NCBI GenBank assembly: GCA_004020315.1
Contig: SAQG01000032.1
Coordinates: 1-64,000, forward strand
Source: Mesorhizobium sp.
GTDB lineage: Bacteria; Pseudomonadota; Alphaproteobacteria; Rhizobiales; Rhizobiaceae
DNA length: 64,000 nt
Direction of reading: 5' to 3'
Positions 24,772 to 35,525 of the stretch are shown here, one piece after another (position 1 is the stretch's first letter; every line of letters begins with the position of its first letter). Below the pieces are notes generated by a model that was given only the letters and a program-made list of their open reading frames with translations, ran no database searches and was not told the origin of the DNA. Position numbers and translations under genes: made by a program.

Positions 24772-25230
24772 TCAGCCTTCAATGCCATCGCGACCGACCA
24801 CCGTCATCATCGTCCCGGTCATGGTGGCGATCAGCTTGGCCTCGCCGTCGACGGCGAAGGCATAGGCCTGGCCGTCGGCGACGATGATGGTGCGGCCGGG
24901 CTTCGTCACCGAGCCGCGGAACAGGAAGCGCTCGCCCCGGCCCGGCGCCAGCAGATTGACCTTGAACTCGATGGTCAGCACGCCGGAATTCTCCGGCATC
25001 AGCGAGAACGCCGCATAGCCGCAGGCCGAGTCCAGCGCCGTCGAAATGACGCCGGCATGGAGGAAGCCGTGCTGCTGGGTCAGCGCCGCCGAATAGGGCA
25101 TCTCGATCTCGATGATGCCGGGCGTCACCAGCGTCAGCTCGGCGCCGATGGTGGTCATGGCGTTCTGGCGCGCGAAAGACGTCCTGACGCGATCCTCGTA
25201 GTCGGGGGCGGGTACGATCTTTGCTGCCAT
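24772..25230 (-). CDS. PaaI-family hotdog thioesterase
   Basis: A 152-aa acyl-CoA thioesterase-like protein with a single hotdog fold. The family signature is visible as QQHGFLHAGVISTALDSACG followed by VLTIEFKVNLLAPGRGE. In this family HGG/HAG and the following Asp bind the CoA thioester. It precedes the nucleosidase gene on the same strand with a few bases between them. Substrate unknown. Confidence 0.85.
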   Translation of the reverse strand: MAAKIVPAPDYEDRVRTSFARQNAMTTIGAELTLVTPGIIEIEMPYSAALTQQHGFLHAGVISTALDSACGYAAFSLMPENSGVLTIEFKVNLLAPGRGERFLFRGSVTKPGRTIIVADGQAYAFAVDGEAKLIATMTGTMMTVVGRDGIEG

Positions 25231-25327
25231 GGCTTGTCACGCTCCTGTCAGAAAAGCTTATTGCAGAGGCATGAGCGACAGGCAATCGCTATTGCTGCAC
25301 TGCAGCAATCAAGCCCGCGGGCAAGAT

Positions 25328-26617
25328 TCAGCCGCCCTTGCGCAACGCGCAGACATAAAACCCATCGGTACCGCTCAGTGCCGGCGACAGCGAAATGCCG
25401 CCTGCGGCGCCGATACGGGCGGCCGCCTCGTGGCCCGGAAAGCGGCTGTCCCAGAGATGGCGGTGATCGATCGGGACAAAGCCGCTGTTACGATCCCGGA
25501 AGGCAGCGACCTGCTCGCCATTCTCTTCGTCGAACACCGAACAGGTGATGTAGACTAGCAGCCCGCCCGGTTTGACGAACGCTTTGGCCGCGTCGAGGAT
25601 CGCCGATTGCTCGCCCTTGCGTGCATCGAGCTGCTTCTGCGTCAGCCGCCATTTGGCATCGGGCCGGCGTCGCCAGGTGCCGCTCCCGGTGCAGGGCGCG
25701 TCGACCACGACGATGTCCATGTTGCCCGAGAGCGGCCCGAGTTCCGCCGGCTTGGTGACGATTTGCACGTTGCGGTTTTCCGAGCGGCGGATGCGGTCGA
25801 AGATCGGCGCCAACCGCGCTTTTTCGGAATCATGGGCAAACACCTGGCCGCGATTGTCCATCGCCGCCGACACCGCCAGTGTCTTGCCGCCGGCTCCGGC
25901 ACAAAAGTCGAGAACCTGCATTCCGGCCTCCGCGCCGGCCAGCGTGGCGGCGATCTGCGAGCCTTCGTCCTGAACCTCGAACCAGCCTTTCTGGAAGGCC
26001 GGTTCGGCCTGCACGTTCGGGTGCCTGCCGTCGCCTGCGATCGGCGGGATGCGGATGCCGTGCGGTGCGATCCGTGCAGCCTTGGCGCCGGTCTCGGCCA
26101 GTTCGGCGAGCACCTTGTTGCGATCGGCCTTCAGCGTGTTGACCCTAAGGTCCAGCGGCGGGCGTGTCGCCAGCGCCGCACCTTCGTCGACCCAGCTGGC
26201 GCCGAAGGCCTGCTCGAAAAGCGGTTCGCACCAATCCGGAATATCGGCGCGCACCGCCGGCGGCGCATCGTCGAGCCGGCGTGCGGCGATCGCCTTCAAT
26301 TCATTGTCGTTCAACAGCGGCGGCGCAAACTTGTCACCGTCGAGCGCTTCGTTCAGCGACTGCGCGGTCTGGTTCCATTCAAGCAGCAGCGCGCCAAACC
26401 CGATGGCGCGCGGCGTATCTTCGCCCAACAGCCAGCCGGCCGAGCGCTTTCGGCGCAGCGCGTCGTAGACAATGTTGCCGATCGCGGCGCGATCGCCGCC
26501 GCCGGCGAAGCGGTGCGACAAGCCCCAATCCTTCAGCGCATCGGCGACCGGCCGGTGCCGCCGGCCAATATCCTCCAGCACTTCGATGGCCGCCGCCAGC
26601 CGTCCGCCCAGTCGCAT
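25328..26617 (-). CDS. RsmB/NOP-family rRNA m5C methyltransferase
   Basis: An SAM-dependent RNA cytosine-5 methyltransferase of 429 aa. The N-terminal part is a NusB-like helical region (AAIEVLEDIGRRHRPVADAL). The catalytic domain shows motif I (LDFCAGAGGKTLAVSAAM), motif IV with the releasing Cys (VVDAPCTGSGTWRRRPD) and motif VI with the catalytic Cys (VYITCSVFDEENGEQV). This is the usual two-Cys mechanism. It belongs to the same minus-strand group as the thioesterase but with a 97-bp gap. The precise rRNA site is not certain. Confidence 0.88.
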   Translation of the reverse strand: MRLGGRLAAAIEVLEDIGRRHRPVADALKDWGLSHRFAGGGDRAAIGNIVYDALRRKRSAGWLLGEDTPRAIGFGALLLEWNQTAQSLNEALDGDKFAPPLLNDNELKAIAARRLDDAPPAVRADIPDWCEPLFEQAFGASWVDEGAALATRPPLDLRVNTLKADRNKVLAELAETGAKAARIAPHGIRIPPIAGDGRHPNVQAEPAFQKGWFEVQDEGSQIAATLAGAEAGMQVLDFCAGAGGKTLAVSAAMDNRGQVFAHDSEKARLAPIFDRIRRSENRNVQIVTKPAELGPLSGNMDIVVVDAPCTGSGTWRRRPDAKWRLTQKQLDARKGEQSAILDAAKAFVKPGGLLVYITCSVFDEENGEQVAAFRDRNSGFVPIDHRHLWDSRFPGHEAAARIGAAGGISLSPALSGTDGFYVCALRKGG

Positions 26618-26730
26618 CTCGTTATTCCGTTACTCAGCAAATCAATTCCGGGGGTCCTGCTCTAAAGCGCTCGACTGGCGCGCACAAGCGGTGAGAGTCT
26701 TGGAGGCAGAGGGCACTCGCTTCAAGTTTG

Positions 26731-26803
26731 CGCTGCCCCTCACCCTTACCCTCTCCCTCTCCCTATGAGAAGGGGAGAAGTGCCCGGCAGGGCGATGAGG
26801 GCG
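26731..26803. repeat. Palindromic intergenic element (CTCACCCTTACCC/GAGAAGGGG type)
   Basis: CCCCTCACCCTTACCCTCTC is followed by CCCTATGAGAAGGGGAGAAG and GGGCGATGAGGG, giving imperfect inverted symmetry in the 393-bp gap between the RsmB-like gene and the aquaporin gene. This type of element is dispersed in rhizobial genomes. The rest of the gap holds no gene. Confidence 0.5.
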
Positions 26804-27010
26804 CCGAAATCGACAATCGATCGCGCTCGCACGGATTGGGTGTCCGAAGCGACTACCCTGGTTTTCGGATACCAGATCGAGCGCAGCTCTGTTGGCATCA
26901 GCGACCCTCGCATTGCTGTGCTTTCAAACTTTTGAAGTTGCGGTAGTCTTTCGCTGCGTGATTCGCGAAGAACAGCAAGCGGATCGGCAAGAAATTACGA
27001 GGAGAGGGCA

Positions 27011-27688
27011 ATGAAGACTTATCTGGCGGAAGTTCTAGGCACATTTCTACTGGTGTTCATCGGCACGGCTTCGGTGGTGACGGGCGGCTTCGGCGGCGCG
27101 CTGCCGCTCGGCCAGGAAGGCATCGGTCTTGCATTCGGCATTGGCCTGATTGCGGCGGCCTATGCGATCGGCCCGATCTCGGGTGCGCATCTCAACCCGG
27201 CGGTGACGCTCGGCGTGTTCCTCGCCGGCCGAATGCAGGCCAAGGACGTCATCCCCTACTGGATCGCACAGACCATCGGCGCCATCATTGCGTCGCTGGC
27301 GCTGTGGATCATCGTCTCCGGACAGGTCGGCGGACACACCGGCGGCTTCGGCGCCAATGGCTGGGATGCGACGAAATGGGGCGTCAGCTCAGCGTTCCTG
27401 TGGGAGCTGATCGGAACCTTCACCTTTGTCACGGTGATCCTCGGCGTCACCAGCGGCAGCCACGCGACGGCCTTTGCCGGCCTCGTCATCGGCCTGACGC
27501 TGGCGGGACTGCACTTCGCCATCATTCCGGTGACCGGCACGTCGCTCAATCCGGCCCGCTCGATCGGCCCGGCGCTGTTTTCGGGGAGTGCCGCGATCGG
27601 CCAGCTCTGGCTGTTCGTCGTCGCACCGCTGATCGGCGGCGCCATCGCCGGCGTGGTCGCCAAGACGCGCATCTTCGAGAAGGACTGA
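27011..27688 (+). CDS. aqpZ: Aquaporin Z
   Basis: A water channel of the MIP family in the inner membrane, 225 aa with six membrane segments and two half-helices. The two NPA boxes are SGAHLNPAVTLGVFLAG and GTSLNPARSIGPALFSG. Arg after the second NPA and small residues around it fit a water-selective rather than glycerol-type pore. The ATG follows GAGGAGAGGGCA. It ends in front of a strong bidirectional terminator shared with katG. Confidence 0.95.
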   Translation: MKTYLAEVLGTFLLVFIGTASVVTGGFGGALPLGQEGIGLAFGIGLIAAAYAIGPISGAHLNPAVTLGVFLAGRMQAKDVIPYWIAQTIGAIIASLALWIIVSGQVGGHTGGFGANGWDATKWGVSSAFLWELIGTFTFVTVILGVTSGSHATAFAGLVIGLTLAGLHFAIIPVTGTSLNPARSIGPALFSGSAAIGQLWLFVVAPLIGGAIAGVVAKTRIFEKD

Positions 27689-27723
27689 AGGCCGCCGAAA
27701 GCCCAGGATCGAAACCTCAATAC

Positions 27724-27754
27724 AAAAAGGCGCGGGCCAAGCCCGCGCCTTTTT
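27724..27754. terminator. Bidirectional terminator between aqpZ and katG
   Basis: AAAAAGGCGCGGGC (27724-27737) and GCCCGCGCCTTTTT (27741-27754) form a perfect 14-bp stem around a CAA loop. Each arm supplies an A or T tract, so it serves both convergent genes. Confidence 0.92.
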
Positions 27755-27779
27755 GTTGCCAGAGCGCTTGCCGCCGAGA

Positions 27780-29975
<2,196 letters not shown>

Positions 29976-29986
29976 CGTTCTCTCCG

Positions 29987-30041
29987 ATTTGTGGATTTTC
30001 CGGGATTTGTCGATTTTTCCGGGATTTGTTGATTTTCCCGA
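29987..30041. repeat. Three tandem 18-19-bp repeats in the katG leader
   Basis: The unit ATTTGTnGATTTTCCGGG occurs at 29987-30004, 30005-30023 (one extra T) and 30024-30041 (last bases diverged). The array lies 11 bp upstream of the katG start, on the leader side of the katG-oxyR intergenic region. It may be part of the untranslated leader or a regulator-binding array. Confidence 0.75.
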
Positions 30042-30139
30042 CGGGCCTTGAGCCACGCCATTCTGGAATGGTTCCAGATTAGGGCGCATTGCCGATAAAA
30101 ACAAATTGCCTTTCCTGTTTGTTGCGATAGGTTTTCCTT

Positions 30140-31048
30140 ATGATAGGTCTCACCGTCAGGCAGATGCAATATTTCGAGGCGCTGGCTCAGACGCTGCATT
30201 TCGGCCGCGCCGCGAAGCTCGCCGGCGTCAGCCAGCCGGCGCTGTCCTCGCAAATCGCGGAGATGGAGCTGCGGCTGAATTGCCGGCTGTTCGAGCGCGG
30301 CGGCAAATCGGTTCGGATGACCGACGAGGCACTGGCCATGCTGCCGCGTATCGAGGGCATTCTTGCCGATATCCGCGAGATCGAGACCACGGCCCGGCGC
30401 GGCCGTCCCGCCATGGAAGGACGCTTCCGGCTCGGCATCATCCCAACGGTGGCGCCCTATCTCCTGCCGCATGTGCTGCCGGAACTGAAGCGGCATTTCC
30501 CGGCCTTGCAGCTCGAATTGCGCGAAGCGGTGACCGCGTCGCTGGTCGAGGACACCGGCCTGGGAAAGCTCGACGCCTTCATCGCTGCCCTTCCCCTCGA
30601 TCAGCCCGGGCTGATCACCGAGGCGCTTTTCTCCGACCGGTTCTTCCTTGCCGTGCCGGCCGGCGATCCCGCCTTTGCCTCGCCGCCGGTTCCGCCGGAA
30701 AGCCCGGCACTGGAAAGGCTGATGCTGCTTGAGGAAGGCCATTGCCTGCGTGAACAGGCGCTCGCCGTCTGCGGCAGCGTGCGGCCGGTGGCAATGGCTA
30801 GCTACGGCGCGACCAGCCTGACGACGCTGCTGCAGATGGTGGCGCACGGGCTCGGCGTCACGCTCATCCCGGAAATGGCGGCAGGGCCGGCCAGCGCCAT
30901 GCGCGATCTGAAGATCGTGCCGTTCCAGGAGCCGATGCCGCAGCGCACGATCTGCCTCGCCTGGCGGCGCAACAAGGTCCGCCATGACGAGTGCGTCGAA
31001 CTGGCCAAGATCATCCGCGGGCTGGATGAGGCGGTGCTGGCGGCCTGA
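30140..31048 (+). CDS. oxyR: Hydrogen-peroxide-inducible activator OxyR
   Basis: A LysR-family regulator of 302 aa. The N-terminal winged HTH is at residues 1-60 (FGRAAKLAGVSQPALSSQIA), followed by the substrate-domain-like sensor. Two cysteines, Cys202 and Cys211 in LLEEGHCLREQALAVCG, sit nine apart exactly as the redox pair Cys199/Cys208 of E. coli OxyR within the same sequence context. It is divergent from katG, its classic target. The ATG at 30140 lacks a clear ribosome binding site but gives the typical LysR N terminus. Confidence 0.93.
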   Translation: MIGLTVRQMQYFEALAQTLHFGRAAKLAGVSQPALSSQIAEMELRLNCRLFERGGKSVRMTDEALAMLPRIEGILADIREIETTARRGRPAMEGRFRLGIIPTVAPYLLPHVLPELKRHFPALQLELREAVTASLVEDTGLGKLDAFIAALPLDQPGLITEALFSDRFFLAVPAGDPAFASPPVPPESPALERLMLLEEGHCLREQALAVCGSVRPVAMASYGATSLTTLLQMVAHGLGVTLIPEMAAGPASAMRDLKIVPFQEPMPQRTICLAWRRNKVRHDECVELAKIIRGLDEAVLAA

Positions 31049-31172
31049 GGTGCGTCGCACCTTCCAACGGAAGCCTGCTGCTTACCGCCGATTTCGCGAC
31101 AGTTTGGGTTGCAATGTCCGGACTTGGCGGCTTGCAGCCGACTTTCGAGCGAGACCGGTGCCTTCGCGCAGA

Positions 31173-31865
31173 TTACTGCACCCGCCGCGGTTCGTGTGCG
31201 AAGGCGCTGAGGCCAAGCCATTGCTGCATGGAGCGCGCGAGCGCGGGATCTCCTTCGATTTCCAATAGGCCGCCGTCGGACTCCTTTTTGATCGTCGTCA
31301 GCCCCATCCAGATAGCCGTCATCGATCGCAAAGAGCTTTTCACGAGAAGGTCGAGGTCATATCCAGGATTAAAATTGCAGAGGTCGACCACACCACCTTC
31401 CACCACGAGCCACCAGTTCTTTTGCGCCTCCGCAAGCTCGGGGTATAGAAACTGTATCGTCCATCGCCGATCAGGCAACAGCTTGACGTCGAGGCTTCGA
31501 CGCATGTCCCACATGAGTAGCGATGGGTCGAGGTTTCGCAGCGAAAGGCGCGACTCCATCCAGCGCTGTGCCCAGTTGCCGAGCCCTATTATCAAGGGCC
31601 TCAACTCCTCGCCGGCCTCCGAAAGTCTATACTCAACCGCGCCGCTGACCTTCCGTGTTACGGTGATGACGCCGGCGCTTTGCAATTCCTTGAGCCGCTT
31701 CGACAGCAGCGTCGGCGACATCTTCGGCAGTCCACGCCTTAGATCGTTGAACCGTGTACTGCCACAGAGCAGCTCGCGCACAACCAGGGTCGTCCAGCGG
31801 CTACAGAGTATCTCCGACGCCATCGAAACCGGGCAGAACTGGCCGTATCCACCGCGCTGGTCCAT
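31173..31865 (-). CDS. HxlR-family transcriptional regulator with C-terminal sterol-carrier-like extension
   Basis: A 230-aa protein. Residues 8-100 are an HxlR winged helix (MASEILCSRWTTLVVRELLC, then MSPTLLSKRLKELQSAGVIT, and VEYRLSEAGEELRPLI). The C-terminal 110 residues (VVEGGVVDLCNFNPGYDLDL) are typical of longer HxlR members that carry an SCP2-like lipid-binding domain. The start MDQRGGYGQF at 31865 was chosen by protein similarity; an upstream extension has no support. It diverges from the acyl-CoA dehydrogenase gene and may control it. Confidence 0.83.
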   Translation of the reverse strand: MDQRGGYGQFCPVSMASEILCSRWTTLVVRELLCGSTRFNDLRRGLPKMSPTLLSKRLKELQSAGVITVTRKVSGAVEYRLSEAGEELRPLIIGLGNWAQRWMESRLSLRNLDPSLLMWDMRRSLDVKLLPDRRWTIQFLYPELAEAQKNWWLVVEGGVVDLCNFNPGYDLDLLVKSSLRSMTAIWMGLTTIKKESDGGLLEIEGDPALARSMQQWLGLSAFAHEPRRVQ

Positions 31866-32000
31866 TGCGATATCCGTCGTTGTCGATGCCCGGATACTAC
31901 CAGACTGGCGCCAAACAGAAAATGCAAGCGATACAGTTCCTGAACTGGAAGCGTGAGGCTTCAGCGGCGATGCTTCAGCCTCGCACCAATGGAGGACATC

Positions 32001-33176
32001 ATGCCGACGAACGCTGCTTCGAAAGACCAACCCGCGCCAACAAGCGGCAACACCCCCGATTATCCCAGCAATATCGTGGAGACAGCGCAGCATGTCGCGC
32101 CGAAGCTCGCCGAGCGCGCTGCGGATATCGACCAGAACGACCGTTTCGTCGGCCAGAACTACGCACTGCTGAAAGAGGCCGGCCTTGTCGAGGCGGGCGT
32201 TCCGCGCGAGCTTGGCGGCCGCGGCGCCGAGATAGCAGAACTCGCCGAGATGCTGCGCGTGCTCGCACGCGCATGTGGCTCAACCGCGCTCGCCTTTTCC
32301 ATGCACACGCACCAGGTTGCGATCCCCGCCTGGCGTTGGCGTCATCAGCAGGTGACTGCCGTGGAGCCTCTCTTGAAGAGGGTCGCCGCCGAACGCATCG
32401 TCTTACTTTCTTCCGGCGGCTCGGACTGGATCGGCGGCTCAGGAAAAGCTGAGAAAGTCGAAGGTGGCTACCGCATCACAGCCCGGAAGGTGTTTACCTC
32501 TGGCGCCGAAGCCGGAAGCATCCTGATGACCGGCGCGATCCATGAGGGCGAAGACGGCAGTCGGTCGGTCATTCATTTTGGCGTACCGATGAAGGCCGAT
32601 GAGGTGCACATTGAGGATACCTGGCGGACACTCGGCATGCGCGGCACGGCGTCGAACGACGTGGTGATCAAGAACCTGTTCATCCCCGACGCAAATGTCG
32701 CATTCTCGCGCAAGGCAGGCGAATGGCATCCGGTCTTCCAGACAATCGCGACGATCGCCTTCCCATTGATCTATGCCGTTTATCTCGGTGTTGCGGAGAG
32801 CGCCCGTGACATCGCGGTCGGGATTGCGAAGAGCAAACCGGAACCCGATCTCTCCCTTGCCGGCCGCATGGAAACCGAACTGCGTGCCGCGCAGGTTGCG
32901 CACCGCTGGATGCTCGACATTGTCGCACGCAACGCGCCCTCCGCCGACAGCGTGAACGAGGTCATGATCGGACGATCGCTCGTCGCGCGGCATGCGATCA
33001 TGGCGGTCGAACTCGCGATGGAGCTGGCAGGTGGTGCTTCGTTCTACCGGAAGACCGGGTTGGAGCGCTGCTTCCGCGACGTCCAGGGCGCTCGCTTCCA
33101 TCCGCTCCAGGCTGGACCTCAAGCACGCTACGCCGGCGCTATGGCGCTTGGGCTGCCCACAACCGCGGTTTTTTGA
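32001..33176 (+). CDS. Acyl-CoA dehydrogenase family protein
   Basis: A FAD-dependent dehydrogenase of 391 aa. The N-terminal helical domain runs to about residue 120 (LLKEAGLVEAGVPRELGGRG). The middle beta domain has GGYRITARKVFTSGAEAGSI and the TLGMRGTASNDVVIKN segment, and the C-terminal helices have RDVQGARFHPLQAG, where acyl-CoA dehydrogenases place the dimer/FAD loop. GGAGG at 31991-31995 selects the ATG at 32001. It could also be a flavin monooxygenase of the DszC/SfnC type, since the catalytic Glu of true acyl-CoA dehydrogenases is not obvious. It diverges from the HxlR regulator. Confidence 0.8.
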   Translation: MPTNAASKDQPAPTSGNTPDYPSNIVETAQHVAPKLAERAADIDQNDRFVGQNYALLKEAGLVEAGVPRELGGRGAEIAELAEMLRVLARACGSTALAFSMHTHQVAIPAWRWRHQQVTAVEPLLKRVAAERIVLLSSGGSDWIGGSGKAEKVEGGYRITARKVFTSGAEAGSILMTGAIHEGEDGSRSVIHFGVPMKADEVHIEDTWRTLGMRGTASNDVVIKNLFIPDANVAFSRKAGEWHPVFQTIATIAFPLIYAVYLGVAESARDIAVGIAKSKPEPDLSLAGRMETELRAAQVAHRWMLDIVARNAPSADSVNEVMIGRSLVARHAIMAVELAMELAGGASFYRKTGLERCFRDVQGARFHPLQAGPQARYAGAMALGLPTTAVF

Positions 33177-33224
33177 TCCAAGGTGGAGGCTGAAAGTCGG
33201 CTTTGGTCACCATGATTGTTGTCC

Positions 33225-33400
33225 GCTCTTGGCGCAAAAAGCGGACGACTTCCCGAAACCGTACCCAGACAACAACACGGCCACGGAGCGTCCGACGGGG
33301 AGCGCCGCCCCTCAGACCGTTCCTCGACCATCGCCTCGCATCAGGAATTTCCGAGGCTTGCCGGTCGCCGTCATCGGCGCGTCCGGGCTTCCTCAATCTG
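33225..33400 (-). pseudogene. Decayed copy of the 3' end of an acyl-CoA ligase gene
   Basis: Read on the minus strand it encodes MTATGKPRKFLMR, matching MTVTGKPQKFLMREAMV at the end of the ligase at 38958-40730. The similarity continues past the stop codon: AAAGCGGACnnCTT, then CCAGACnACAACAnGGCCACG, at 33240-33290 and again at 38889-38934. About 35 bp of the ligase end is deleted and the frame is broken. The rest of the 500-bp gap between the acyl-CoA dehydrogenase and TRAP genes holds no gene that I can support. Confidence 0.65.
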
Positions 33401-33676
33401 GCAAGGAACCTATGCCTCCATAAACTGGGTCCTTCCGCCGACGGCCAACCCTGGGGATCGTTACGACCGCCTTGGCATGCTGCGCAGCAGTCCTACATTC
33501 GTTATTGGAGGATATGCGCCGACAACTAAAAAGTCGTCGGACGCGGAAGCATATCGGCGCTTGTGCCAGCCGAATGTCCGACGCCCGATGTCACCGGCAG
33601 CGAATCTGGTTGCGCAAGGGGCGACTTCGCATATTCTGGTTGTGGCAGAGGAGTTTGCAATAAAGGGAGGAATAAA

Positions 33677-34807
33677 ATGTCCGACAAGAAAATCTCGCGT
33701 CGCGGGTTCCTGGAAAAATCCACCGCCATCACGGCCGGCGCGGCTGCAGCGACGACTCTCTCGGCCCCGGCCGTAATGGCGCAGGCGCCGGTGACCATCA
33801 AGATGCAGACCTCCTGGCCTGCGTCGGACATTTGGATGGATTTCGCGCGGCTATACATAGAGCGCGTCGAAAAAATGTCGGGCGGCCGGCTGAAGTTCGA
33901 GCTCCTGCCCGCGGGTGCGGTCGTGGGCGCGTTCCAGGTGCTGGATGGCGTCAATGACGGCGTCATCGACGCCGCGCATACCGTCCCCGTCTACTGGTAC
34001 GGCAAGCACAAAGCCGCGTCGCTTTTCGGAACTGGCCCCGTGTTTGGCGGCAGCGCCACCACAATGCTCGCCTGGTTCCACCAGGGCGGCGGCAAGGATC
34101 TTTACCGCGAGCTGACGCAGGACATCATGGGCCTCAACGTGGTCGGCTTCTATGGCTTCCCGATGCCGGCGCAGCCGTTCGGCTGGTTCAAGAATCCTGT
34201 CACGACCCCCGCTGAACTGCAGGGATTCAAATATCGGACGGTGGGTCTTGCCGCCGATCTCATGCAGAACCTCGGCCTCAGCGTGGCGCAGTTGCCCGGC
34301 GGTGAAATCGTGCCGGCCATGGAGCGCGGAGTTATCGACGCCTTCGAATTCAACAATCCGTCATCCGACCTGCGCTTCGGTTCGCAGGACGTCGCCAAGC
34401 ACTATATCTTGTCGTCCTACCATCAGGCGAGCGAGTCGTTCGAATTCCTGTTCAACAAGGACGTGTTCGACGACCTCGACGACGATCTGAAGGCCATTCT
34501 CGAATATGGCGTGGAGGCGGCCAGCACCGCGACCACGGCAGTCGCCCTCGACAACTATTCGGCCGACCTGCAGAAACTGCAGAGCGAGCACGGTGTCACC
34601 GTGCACCGCACCTCCAAGGAGATTCTCGACGCACAACTCCAGGCTTGGGACAAGATCATCCCGACGCTGGAGGCGGATGAGTTCATGAAGCGGGTGCTCG
34701 ATAGCCAGCGCCAATGGGTCGAACGCGTTGTCTACTACGAGCTTATGAATTCAGCCGACCTGACACTGGCATACGAACATTACTTCCCCGGCAAGCTGAA
34801 GCTCTAA
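33677..34807 (+). CDS. TRAP transporter substrate-binding protein (DctP family)
   Basis: A 376-aa periplasmic binding protein. It has a twin-arginine signal (SRRGFLEKSTAITAGAAAAT, cleavage after VMAQA), unusual among TRAP proteins in general but common in the TakP/mannitol-chloroaromatic clade. The mature part shows IKMQTSWPASDIWMDFARLY, GVNDGVIDAAHTVPVYWYGK, GFKYRTVGLAADLMQNLGLS with the Arg that clamps the substrate carboxylate, and GGEIVPAMERGVIDAFEFNN. AGGGAGG sets the ATG at 33677. The likely substrates are 2-oxo or other monocarboxylic acids. First gene of the TRAP operon. Confidence 0.9.
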   Translation: MSDKKISRRGFLEKSTAITAGAAAATTLSAPAVMAQAPVTIKMQTSWPASDIWMDFARLYIERVEKMSGGRLKFELLPAGAVVGAFQVLDGVNDGVIDAAHTVPVYWYGKHKAASLFGTGPVFGGSATTMLAWFHQGGGKDLYRELTQDIMGLNVVGFYGFPMPAQPFGWFKNPVTTPAELQGFKYRTVGLAADLMQNLGLSVAQLPGGEIVPAMERGVIDAFEFNNPSSDLRFGSQDVAKHYILSSYHQASESFEFLFNKDVFDDLDDDLKAILEYGVEAASTATTAVALDNYSADLQKLQSEHGVTVHRTSKEILDAQLQAWDKIIPTLEADEFMKRVLDSQRQWVERVVYYELMNSADLTLAYEHYFPGKLKL

Positions 34808-34877
34808 TTCGCGCCTCCGCTTCGGCAAATCCGGCGGTCTTGCGGACCGCCGGATTGTATCTGACGGAACCCGAGAC

Positions 34878-35525
34878 ATGCTCCGCTACATTGCATTCGC
34901 CGATGAACTTTCGGCCTGGTTTGGAAAGGTGTTTGCCTGGAGCATCGTCGTCATGACGCTCGGCGTGAGTTATGAAGTTGTCGTGCGATACCTGTTCAGC
35001 GCGCCGACCGCGTGGGCATTCGACCTCAGCTACATGCTCTACGGCACCATGTTCATGATGGCCGGCGCTTACACCTTGTCGCGAGACGGGCATGTGCGCG
35101 GCGATTTCATCTACCGTCTGTGGAGGCCGCGCGTGCAGGCGGCGGTCGAACTTGTCCTCTACTTCATTTTCTTCTTTCCGGGCGTCACGGCGCTGATTCT
35201 GGCCGGCTGGAAGTATGCCGCACGCAGCTTCCGCTATCTCGAGGTAAGCTCGAACAGTCCGGCCGGGATTCCGATCTTCCAGTTCAAGGCCGTCATCGTG
35301 GCGGCAGGCATCCTGCTCTTCGTGCAGGGGATTGCTCAGGTGTTCCGATGCGTCGTCTGTCTGCGAACCGGAACATGGCCGCGCGCGGCTGAAGACGTGG
35401 AAGAGACCGAGAAAGTGCTGATGGAAGCCAAGACGCTCGATGTTCTGCATCACGGTTCGGAAGCAGTCGACCTCCCATTCCTCCACCCCGACGATCAACC
35501 CGACCGCGACGGAGAAGACAGATGA
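34878..35525 (+). CDS. TRAP transporter small membrane subunit (DctQ family)
   Basis: A 215-aa inner-membrane protein with four hydrophobic segments. VSYEVVVRYLFSAPTAWAFD and GAYTLSRDGHVRGDFIYRLW are the family signature around helices 1-2. A 45-residue acidic cytoplasmic tail (AAEDVEETEKVLMEAK to DDQPDRDGEDR) extends it beyond the usual length. The stop overlaps the start of the large subunit (ATGA), so the two are made together. Confidence 0.9.
   Translation: MLRYIAFADELSAWFGKVFAWSIVVMTLGVSYEVVVRYLFSAPTAWAFDLSYMLYGTMFMMAGAYTLSRDGHVRGDFIYRLWRPRVQAAVELVLYFIFFFPGVTALILAGWKYAARSFRYLEVSSNSPAGIPIFQFKAVIVAAGILLFVQGIAQVFRCVVCLRTGTWPRAAEDVEETEKVLMEAKTLDVLHHGSEAVDLPFLHPDDQPDRDGEDR

Noticed and set aside
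29987..30041. CRISPR-like array
   Set aside because: The 18-19-bp units are directly adjacent with no spacers and no cas genes are present.
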